Shown here one piece after another: positions 1 through 4,532 of a stretch of 8,358 bases of DNA. Source of the stretch: Comamonadaceae bacterium (GTDB lineage Bacteria; Pseudomonadota; Gammaproteobacteria; Burkholderiales; Burkholderiaceae_C). Both the position numbers and the translations under genes were made by a program. The notes under the pieces are model-generated. The model made no database searches and had not been told where the DNA came from. It saw only the letters and a list, made by a program, of their open reading frames with translations. The number at the start of each line of letters is the position of its first letter. Within the stretch, counting starts at the first letter, position 1. The stretch covers positions 1 through 8,358 of the forward strand of contig CANCDA010000110.1 in NCBI GenBank assembly GCA_947374705.1. The letters run 5' to 3'.

Positions 1-299
1 AGCGCTTGGCCATTGCCCAGCAGGTCTTGCAGACAGGCAAAAGCGGCCTCAATGAAGTCGGCTTTTTGCGCCGCTGTGTTGGTGCCAGCCGTGATGCTGA
101 TCTCCAGCCAAGCCGTCGCGTGCACCACAGGGTTTGATCCCACAAACCAGCGCGCTGCGGGCAGCGCTTCAATCATCACGGCGGTCACCTCGGGGCGCTT
201 GCCCAAAATGGTGGCGGTGATCGCGGTCAACTCACGGGCCAAGTCGGCGTACATCGCCGGGGGCTGGGGTGGGGAGATTTTCAATTGCAAAGTGGGCAT
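1..299 (-). CDS. 4-oxalocrotonate tautomerase superfamily protein (3' end outside window)
   Basis: This minus-strand reading frame is open from ATG at 299 to the window edge, giving 99 codons. The protein begins Met-Pro-Thr-Leu. Removal of Met would expose the N-terminal proline that is the general acid/base of the tautomerase superfamily. Further support is the stretch VTAVMIEALPAARWFVG at residues 38-54 and the strand LEISITAGTNT at 65-75 followed by a helix, an arrangement typical of 4-OT-like trimeric or hexameric enzymes. A Shine-Dalgarno-like GAAGGGAG lies upstream of the ATG. The stop of the upstream small gene is 3 nt away, so the two are almost certainly co-transcribed. Homologues I remember run to about 125-130 residues, so roughly a quarter is missing. 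The substrate cannot be read from sequence; isomerisation or dehalogenation of an unsaturated keto acid is known for relatives. The divergent LysR gene suggests inducible expression. Confidence 0.85.
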   Translation of the reverse strand, partial: MPTLQLKISPPQPPAMYADLARELTAITATILGKRPEVTAVMIEALPAARWFVGSNPVVHATAWLEISITAGTNTAAQKADFIEAAFACLQDLLGNGQA

Positions 300-302
300 G
301 GT

Positions 303-557
303 TTAACTCCCTTCAGAGTGAGTAGCGGGTGCATTGGCCTGGGCTGCACGCCCTCGACCGTGGTGGGCCAGTCGATGCGCCAAGCGTTGTGCGCTGCGCC
401 CGACAGACGACAGCGTGGCCTGAAAAGCGGCGTCGGCACCGCGCCAGAAATCATCAACCGCCTCGCGCCGTAAGGCCTGAGCCCGGCGGCGTGACACGTC
501 ATGCAATCGAGCCCAGTCTTGGGCACTGATGCGGCGGGTATCGGGTTGGGTTTTCAT
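303..557 (-). CDS. Small Arg-rich protein of unknown function, upstream of the tautomerase
   Basis: This is an 84-residue protein starting MKTQPDTRRISAQDW and ending in a polar tail, THSEGS. I chose the ATG at 557 because a good AGGAGA Shine-Dalgarno lies about 6 nt upstream. A longer in-frame version starting near 713 would have no ribosome binding site and would begin inside the divergent lysR start. The sequence is strongly basic: residues 8-31 have clustered Arg (TRR, SRRRAQALRR) and residues 54-70 have Arg/His repeats (RSAQRLAHRLAHHGRGR). A short acidic/aromatic segment, DDFWRGADAAF, lies between. It looks helical, with no signal peptide, membrane segment or cysteine. I recall similar small hypothetical proteins beside tautomerase and LysR genes in Comamonadaceae but know no function. 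It is the first gene of a two-gene unit with the tautomerase, separated by 3 nt. It could be a small nucleic-acid-binding or partner protein; that is a guess from charge only. Confidence 0.7.
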   Translation of the reverse strand: MKTQPDTRRISAQDWARLHDVSRRRAQALRREAVDDFWRGADAAFQATLSSVGRSAQRLAHRLAHHGRGRAAQANAPATHSEGS

Positions 558-660
558 GGTGCTTTCTCCTGGTCGGTTGAAAACAGGGCTTGGCCCTGGG
601 CGTGGAATGAACTTTATTGAAATAAGCAGAATTGAGAAATGGCATAAAAACCAATATGGC

Positions 661-677
661 TTTGCATTAATTGCAAA
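661..677. promoter_or_regulatory. LysR-type operator dyad in the divergent promoter region
   Basis: Perfect 6-bp inverted arms TTTGCA and TGCAAA are separated by 5 bp (TTAAT). The dyad contains the T-N11-A pattern typical of LysR-type recognition sites. It lies 31 bp upstream of the lysR ATG in the 150-bp gap between the divergent lysR and the small-protein/tautomerase unit, where a LysR regulator usually binds to repress itself and activate the divergent genes. Binding by this regulator is inferred from position and symmetry. Confidence 0.6.
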
Positions 678-707
678 ACAAAGCCTCAACAAGTGCAAAA
701 TACGGCC
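671..707 (+). promoter_or_regulatory. Possible lysR promoter giving a leaderless or near-leaderless mRNA
   Basis: A -10-like CAAAAT (696-701) ends 6 nt before the ATG at 708, so a start site 7 nt downstream would coincide with the A of the ATG. A -35-like TTGCAA (671-676) sits 19 bp upstream, a longer than ideal spacer, and overlaps the operator dyad, which would suit autorepression. No Shine-Dalgarno is present before the ATG. This is a weak prediction based on pattern only. Confidence 0.3.
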
Positions 708-1616
708 ATGCAACTCCAGCTCGATGACGTCGCCCTGTTCACCCGCATTGCCGAACTCGGCACCCTCTCCGCTGCGGCGCGTGAGCGCGATGTGCCGGTG
801 AGCCAGGTCACCCGCTCGCTAGCCCGGCTGGAAGCCGCCTGCGGGGCGCGGTTGATGCACCGCAACACCCACGGTCTGAGCTTGACCGACGAAGGTGACA
901 CCTTCGTGACCTATGCCCGCCGCCTGCTCGACACCACCGCCGAGTTGAGCAGCGAACTCAGCGGCAAGATCAGCGGCCCCAGTGGCTGGGTGCGCCTCAG
1001 CGTCAGCCCCGTGATCGCGCAGATGCTGATTGCGCCTAGCCTGAACGGCCTGTACCAGCGTCACCCGCAACTGCACATTGACCTGTGCGCCGACGACCGC
1101 ATGGCCGACATGGCGCGCGAGGGCATCGACATCGCCATTCGCACCGGCACGCCGAACAGCGACACCCTGGTGGCGCGGCAAATTGGCCGCTACAGCCGCT
1201 CGCTCTATGCCGCGCCCGCCTATCTGGCGGCCTTTGGCACGCCGCAGCACCCCGATGATTTACCGCAGCACCGGCTGATCGGCAACAGCGCCAGCCCCAC
1301 CCTCAACCACTGGCTGCTGGCCAGCGGCAAAGGCCAAGAAGTGCTGGTACAAGGCCACACGCGCACCGACAACTCTGCCGTGGTCTTGGCGCTGGCACAG
1401 CAAGGCGTGGGCATCGCACGTTTGATGGATGTGTTGGCGCAACCCTTGGTCGCCAACGGTGCGCTAGTACCGGTGTTACCGGGTGAGTTTTCCAAGGTGC
1501 AAGAGCCTATCTACGCCGTCATGCTGCAAGAGCGCCACCGCCTGCCCAAGATCCGCGCCTGCATTGACTACTGGGCGCAGTGGCTGACTCAGGGGCTGCC
1601 GGTGCGCGCCAAATAA
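708..1616 (+). CDS. LysR-type transcriptional regulator
   Basis: The 302-residue protein has the family's usual length. The N-terminal winged helix-turn-helix spans about residues 5-65: LFTRIAELGTLSAAARERDV, then the recognition helix region SQVTRSLARLEAACGARLMHR and the wing LSLTDEGDTF. A linker helix follows (about 66-90). The periplasmic-binding-protein-like effector domain starts near WVRLSVSPVIAQML and includes the conserved D(M/L)AREGIDIAIRTG segment, which suits the group of LysR proteins often annotated DsdC/PgrR/AaeR-like. I chose ATG at 708; an in-frame GTG at 693 would add five residues. Neither start has a Shine-Dalgarno. It diverges from the small-protein/tautomerase unit, its likely target, with an operator-like dyad between them. 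The effector is unknown. Its last 28 bp overlap the 3' end of the convergent corA-like gene. Confidence 0.93.
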   Translation: MQLQLDDVALFTRIAELGTLSAAARERDVPVSQVTRSLARLEAACGARLMHRNTHGLSLTDEGDTFVTYARRLLDTTAELSSELSGKISGPSGWVRLSVSPVIAQMLIAPSLNGLYQRHPQLHIDLCADDRMADMAREGIDIAIRTGTPNSDTLVARQIGRYSRSLYAAPAYLAAFGTPQHPDDLPQHRLIGNSASPTLNHWLLASGKGQEVLVQGHTRTDNSAVVLALAQQGVGIARLMDVLAQPLVANGALVPVLPGEFSKVQEPIYAVMLQERHRLPKIRACIDYWAQWLTQGLPVRAK

Positions 1617-2692
1617 CGTTTGCGCCAAAACAGCGCACCCAGCAGCGCAGCGATGGTGACCATCGCACCCAAGGCCCACCAGAAACCATTTTGCAAGTGC
1701 AAAAATGGAATGAACTCGAAGTTCATGCCGAAGATGCCCGCAATCAGGTTGAGCGGCAAAAAGATGGCGGTCAGCGCCGTGAGCGTACGCATGATGTCGT
1801 TGGTGCGGTGGCCTTGTGCAGAGAAGTGCATTTGCACTGCGGCTTCGGCGTTGTGTTCCAGCCGGTGCACGTGGCTCACCACCCGTTCGATGTGCTCCAG
1901 CACGTCGCGGCTGCGCACGCGCAACAGTTCGCGTTCAAGCGCATCAGGCGCATTGGCGGCGCTGGGCCAGGTGGCCAGGGCGTCGATCCACTCTTGCATC
2001 GAAGCACGTTGGTCTTCACAAATTTCGTCGAGCTGGTGCAGCGATAAGCGCGCTTCGAGCAGCGCACCCCAGTTGTTGAAGCGCGAGCGGGGGCTCAGCA
2101 GCTCGGTCTGCCAGTGATCGAGCTGGTGAGACAGCTCGCGGCGCAGTTCCAGAAAACCGTCCACCATTTGACTGACGATGCGCAGCATCATGTCGGCTGG
2201 GCTGGTAGGCACACCACCACGCGCACCCACGGGATCTGCAGCCAGCAATCGGCTGGCGTAGGCGTCACGCACGACGCAGTCGCTGGGGTGTACTGTGAGC
2301 AGCACCCGGTCAAAGACAGCGAAGCCCACCGGGCTGGTGTCGATGCGCCGCAAGATGGAGGGGCCGCTATGCTTAATGAGCGTTCGCACGGTTTTGTGGG
2401 GCGGGGCGGGTTCGGCTTGCGGGGCGCTTCGGGCCAGGCGCCGAAACACCAACAGATCGTACTGCGAGGTGCTGTCAAAGGTGGAGGGCAGTTGGGGGTT
2501 GAGCAGGTCAGAGACGTGCAGATCAACCAGCGCCATGCCGCACCACTTTTGCAGCAGGGCCTGGATGTCGCTTTGCGCGGTTTCAAAGGCCGGGCGGGCG
2601 CAGCTGATCCAGACAAAGCCCTGCGCGGGGAGTTGCTCGGGCAGCTGACTGCTTTCGCTGGCTTGGGAGCCTTGGACTTGGAAGATGCGCAT
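1589..2692 (-). CDS. CorA-family divalent metal (Mg2+/Co2+) transporter
   Basis: This 367-residue protein has the CorA layout: a large soluble N-terminal domain (about 1-300) with long charged helices near 165-300, then two C-terminal membrane helices (about 303-322 and 337-356) and a basic cytoplasmic tail, WRKRYLARTGSP. The signature Gly-Met-Asn is present at 322-324 at the end of the first membrane helix (LPLNLIAGIFGMNFEF). CorA proteins form pentameric channels in the inner membrane, with GMN as the selectivity filter. The loop after GMN reads FEFIPFL rather than the common FEFMPEL, so the usual Glu is a Phe (330). Ion preference is therefore unsure, and a ZntB-like or other role is possible. 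The start ATG follows the hemB stop directly (TAA then ATG) with a GAAGG motif in the end of hemB, which suggests coupled translation in a hemB operon. Convergent overlap with lysR is 28 bp. Confidence 0.9.
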   Translation of the reverse strand: MRIFQVQGSQASESSQLPEQLPAQGFVWISCARPAFETAQSDIQALLQKWCGMALVDLHVSDLLNPQLPSTFDSTSQYDLLVFRRLARSAPQAEPAPPHKTVRTLIKHSGPSILRRIDTSPVGFAVFDRVLLTVHPSDCVVRDAYASRLLAADPVGARGGVPTSPADMMLRIVSQMVDGFLELRRELSHQLDHWQTELLSPRSRFNNWGALLEARLSLHQLDEICEDQRASMQEWIDALATWPSAANAPDALERELLRVRSRDVLEHIERVVSHVHRLEHNAEAAVQMHFSAQGHRTNDIMRTLTALTAIFLPLNLIAGIFGMNFEFIPFLHLQNGFWWALGAMVTIAALLGALFWRKRYLARTGSP

Positions 2693-3697
2693 TTATGCCT
2701 TCAGCAATTTGGCGGCGTCACGGGCGAAATAGGTCAGCACGCCGTCGGCCCCGGCGCGCTTGAAGGCCAGCAGGCTTTCCATCATCACCGCGTCGTGGTC
2801 CAGCCAGCCGTTTTGCGCGGCGGCTTTGAGCATGGCGTATTCGCCCGAGACTTGGTAGGCGAAGGTGGGGACGTGAAACTCGTCTTTGACGCGACGCACG
2901 ATGTCCAAGTAGGGCATGCCGGGTTTGACCATCACCATGTCGGCCCCTTCGGCGATGTCCAGTGCGACTTCGCGCAAGGCTTCGTCCGAATTGCCAGGAT
3001 CCATTTGGTAGGTTTTCTTGTCGCTCTTGCCCAAATTGGCAGCGGAGCCCACCGCGTCGCGGAACGGGCCGTAAAAGGCGCTGGCGTATTTGGCGCTGTA
3101 GGCCATGATGCGGGTGTGGATGAAGCCGCTGGCCTCCAGGGCCGAGCGAATCGCACCGATCCGACCGTCCATCATGTCGCTGGGGGCGACGATGTCCACC
3201 CCGGCTTGTGCTTGAGTGAGGGCTTGCTGCTCCAGCACTTGCACAGTGGCGTCGTTCAGGATGTAACCACTGTCATCCAGCAGGCCGTCTTGGCCGTGGC
3301 TGGTGAAGGGATCGAGTGCCACGTCGGTCATCACGCCGAGTTGGGGAAAGTGGGCTTTCAAGGCGCGCACCACGCGGGGCACCAGACCGTCGGGGTTCAA
3401 CGCCTCACGCCCGTCGGGAGTTTTAAGGGCGGGGTCGATCACCGGAAACAGGGCCATGACGGGGATACCTAAGTCCACGCATTCCTGCGCCACCGGCAGC
3501 AGCCAGTCCAGGCTCAGGCGCTCCACGCCGGGCATGGAGGCGACTGTCTCGCGGCGTTGTTCGCCGTCCAACACGAAGACCGGGTAGATCAAATCGTTCG
3601 GGCTAAGGGCGTTTTCACGCACCAGGTTGCGGGTGAAGGCGTCACGGCGCAGGCGGCGCGGGCGGCTGAAGGGGTAGGGGGCGTGGGGGGTGCTCAT
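2693..3697 (-). CDS. hemB: Porphobilinogen synthase (delta-aminolevulinic acid dehydratase)
   Basis: HemB condenses two 5-aminolevulinate molecules to porphobilinogen in the cytoplasm, the second step of the common tetrapyrrole pathway. At 334 residues it is full length. Both Schiff-base lysines are visible: Lys203 in MAYSAKYASAFYGPF and Lys258 in MVMVKPGMPYLDIV. In the metal-site segment, TDVALDPFTSHGQDG (124-138), the three zinc cysteines of the Zn-type enzymes are replaced by Ala127, Asp129 and Asp137. This matches the Mg2+-responsive, zinc-independent type known from Pseudomonas aeruginosa. The allosteric Mg region (RREVALDIAEGADM-like) is also present. The start at 3697 fits the conserved N-terminus (FSRPRRLRRDAFTRNLVREN), but no Shine-Dalgarno precedes it; the upstream bases are mostly T and C. 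It is followed with no gap by the corA-like gene and diverges from the FNR-box/sRNA region and hemJ. Confidence 0.97.
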   Translation of the reverse strand: MSTPHAPYPFSRPRRLRRDAFTRNLVRENALSPNDLIYPVFVLDGEQRRETVASMPGVERLSLDWLLPVAQECVDLGIPVMALFPVIDPALKTPDGREALNPDGLVPRVVRALKAHFPQLGVMTDVALDPFTSHGQDGLLDDSGYILNDATVQVLEQQALTQAQAGVDIVAPSDMMDGRIGAIRSALEASGFIHTRIMAYSAKYASAFYGPFRDAVGSAANLGKSDKKTYQMDPGNSDEALREVALDIAEGADMVMVKPGMPYLDIVRRVKDEFHVPTFAYQVSGEYAMLKAAAQNGWLDHDAVMMESLLAFKRAGADGVLTYFARDAAKLLKA

Positions 3698-3790
3698 GGG
3701 GGAAAATTGTGCCTGAATCCTAGTGGGACTGGCGAACGGCCTAGAGTCAAGTGGTTAAAACCGACTCGCTTTGACGCTTCTCTTGAAAAC

Positions 3791-3831
3791 TTGACTTGGA
3801 TCAAGATGCAAAAAATATTTACATTTTAAAT
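3791..3831 (+). promoter_or_regulatory. Putative FNR/Anr-dependent class II promoter
   Basis: TTGACTTGGATCAA (3791-3804) matches the FNR/Anr consensus TTGAT-N4-ATCAA in 9 of 10 defined bases. Its centre is at 3797.5. An AT-rich -10 candidate, TTAAAT (3826-3831), lies downstream and predicts a start near 3838-3839. That puts the box at about -41, the position for class II activation, where the box replaces the -35 element. No good -35 hexamer is seen otherwise. The box lies about 94 bp upstream of the divergent hemB start and could also influence that gene. CRP-family relatives such as Dnr bind similar sites, so the exact regulator is inferred. Confidence 0.6.
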
Positions 3832-3838
3832 ATTGCAA

Positions 3839-3965
3839 TCCCCTTTTGAGTTTGCTACATTTCAAACGGGTGGTTCGCCACCTCCTGCTTTTCCTCCCTG
3901 AGCAGGGCCTTGATGTGTGACAGCAAATAGGCTTACCACCCCAGCTTCGTGCTGGGGTTTTTTTT
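3839..3965 (+). ncRNA. Predicted oxygen-responsive small RNA (or terminated leader of hemJ), unknown family
   Basis: About 127 nt of sequence with no convincing coding potential lies between an FNR-type promoter and a strong intrinsic terminator, the arrangement of a free-standing small RNA such as enterobacterial FnrS. I find four possible stem-loops: GTTTG/CAAAC (3850-3854 with 3863-3867), GGTGG-TTCG-CCACC (3869-3882), CCTGCT/AGCAGG (3884-3889 with 3901-3906, 11-nt loop), and the terminator. The segment contains CCTCC (3881-3885) and CCTCCC (3893-3898, in the loop of the third hairpin). Both are complementary to Shine-Dalgarno sequences, so base-pairing with mRNA leaders is possible. The start is estimated from the -10 position and the end from the T-run. 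Alternatively it is a 5' leader in which the terminator attenuates hemJ, whose ATG is 50 nt downstream. I do not recognise it as a named RNA family. Confidence 0.6.
3939..3965 (+). terminator. Rho-independent terminator
   Basis: A perfect 7-bp stem CCCCAGC / GCTGGGG (3939-3945, 3951-3957) with loop TTCGT is followed by eight T residues (3958-3965). It ends the predicted small RNA and lies 49 bp before the hemJ ATG. On the minus strand there is no T-run of matching quality, so it is directional. Confidence 0.92.
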
Positions 3966-4002
3966 CGCCTGTCTTTTTCCGCCTGGCTGCTCGTGCGGGC
4001 GA

Positions 4003-4014
4003 TACACTTTGCCC
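4003..4014 (+). promoter_or_regulatory. Possible -10 element for a leaderless hemJ transcript
   Basis: TACACT (4003-4008) lies exactly 6 nt before the hemJ ATG, so initiation 7 nt after it would start at the A of the ATG. The hemJ start has no Shine-Dalgarno, and the strong terminator just upstream means hemJ needs either its own promoter or read-through. No convincing -35 hexamer is present, so this is tentative. Confidence 0.3.
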
Positions 4015-4443
4015 ATGCTCTGGGTTAAATCACTTCACATCGTTTTCGTCGCCAGCTGGTTTGCAGGCCTGTTCTACCTGCCGCGCATTTTTGTCAATTT
4101 GGCGATGGTGCCTGCCGATTCGCTGGCTGAGCGTGAGCGCCTGCTTTTGATGGCGCGCAAGCTACTGCGTTTCACGACGGTGTTGGCCGCCCCTGCTCTG
4201 GTCTTTGGTCTGTGGCTCTGGCTGGGCTACGGCATTGGCAAGGGGTCAGGCAATGGCTGGCTGCATGCCAAGTTGGCGGTGGTGGTTTTGGCGCTGGGCT
4301 ATCACCACGCCTGCGGCGCCATTTTGAAAAAGTTCATTCGCGGCGTACCCGCACGCAGCCATGTCTGGTACCGCTGGTTCAATGAAGTCCCCGTGGTTTT
4401 GATGCTGGTGGCCGTGGTGTTGGTCGTCGTTAAACCTTTCTGA
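4015..4443 (+). CDS. hemJ: HemJ/CopD-family membrane protein, probable protoporphyrinogen IX oxidase
   Basis: The 142-residue integral membrane protein has four predicted helices (about 5-23, 52-72, 84-101 and 123-139). The N-terminus LWVKSLHIVFVASWFAGLFYLPRIFV is the HemJ (UPF0093) signature, with the conserved early His (His8). The conserved Lys appears in LHAKLAVVVLALGYHH (Lys86), and WYRWFNEVPVVLM near the end is also typical. HemJ oxidises protoporphyrinogen IX to protoporphyrin IX in the inner membrane, the penultimate step of protohaem synthesis, in bacteria without HemG or HemY. I chose the ATG at 4015 because the reading frame upstream (to 3949) runs through the terminator and does not look like protein. 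The gene is divergent from hemB with the FNR-box/sRNA segment between. A generic CopD-like copper-resistance annotation is the alternative, but size and motifs favour HemJ. Confidence 0.88.
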   Translation: MLWVKSLHIVFVASWFAGLFYLPRIFVNLAMVPADSLAERERLLLMARKLLRFTTVLAAPALVFGLWLWLGYGIGKGSGNGWLHAKLAVVVLALGYHHACGAILKKFIRGVPARSHVWYRWFNEVPVVLMLVAVVLVVVKPF

Positions 4444-4481
4444 CAAATGACCCTCACGCTTGCCACTTTGTGTGCTGTGCT

Positions 4482-4526
4482 GCCCCCCGAGGGGGCGTTG
4501 TTGCCTTGGGACGGCCCGGCGGCAAC
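4482..4526 (+). repeat. GC-rich palindromic intergenic repeat, Comamonadaceae type
   Basis: Two adjacent hairpins are visible: GCCCCC-CGA-GGGGGC (4482-4496), then GTTGCC / GGCAAC (4500-4505 with 4521-4526) enclosing TTGGGACGGCCCGGC. This fills most of the 89-bp gap between hemJ and the VanZ gene and ends 6 bp before the latter's ATG. From memory, near-identical 'CCCCCCGAGGGGG...TTGGGACGGCCCGGCGGC' units are scattered through intergenic DNA of Acidovorax, Variovorax, Polaromonas and relatives. Only one copy is in this window, so repeat status rests on that recollection. There is no T-run, so it is not a standard terminator, but the RNA would be highly structured. Confidence 0.65.
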
Positions 4527-4532
4527 TGACCT

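Noticed and set aside
558..713. N-terminal extension of the small basic protein to 136 residues
   Set aside because: There is no ribosome binding site for the longer form, it would cover the whole divergent promoter region, and the ATG at 557 has a good AGGAGA.
2114..3472. A 452-codon plus-strand open frame, longer than either gene opposite it
   Set aside because: It lies fully antisense to hemB and the corA-like gene, which have unmistakable family motifs. Its sequence is Gly/His/Val-rich with no recognisable domain, as expected from the complement of GC-rich codons.
3717..3750. Minus-strand TTGACT (3750-3745) and TAGGAT (3722-3717) as a hemB promoter
   Set aside because: The 22-bp spacer is too long for sigma-70, and no better-spaced pair was found, so the hemB promoter remains unassigned.
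3846..3920. A 24-codon TTG-started frame inside the candidate sRNA
   Set aside because: It has no Shine-Dalgarno and an unremarkable hydrophobic composition, and the region is better explained by stem-loops.
3949..4014. N-terminal extension of hemJ by 22 codons
   Set aside because: It would begin inside the terminator hairpin and translate the T-run. The HemJ signature starts right at the ATG at 4015.
4482..4526. The paired hairpins after hemJ as an intrinsic terminator
   Set aside because: There is no T-run after either stem. The unit fits a family-wide palindromic repeat better.
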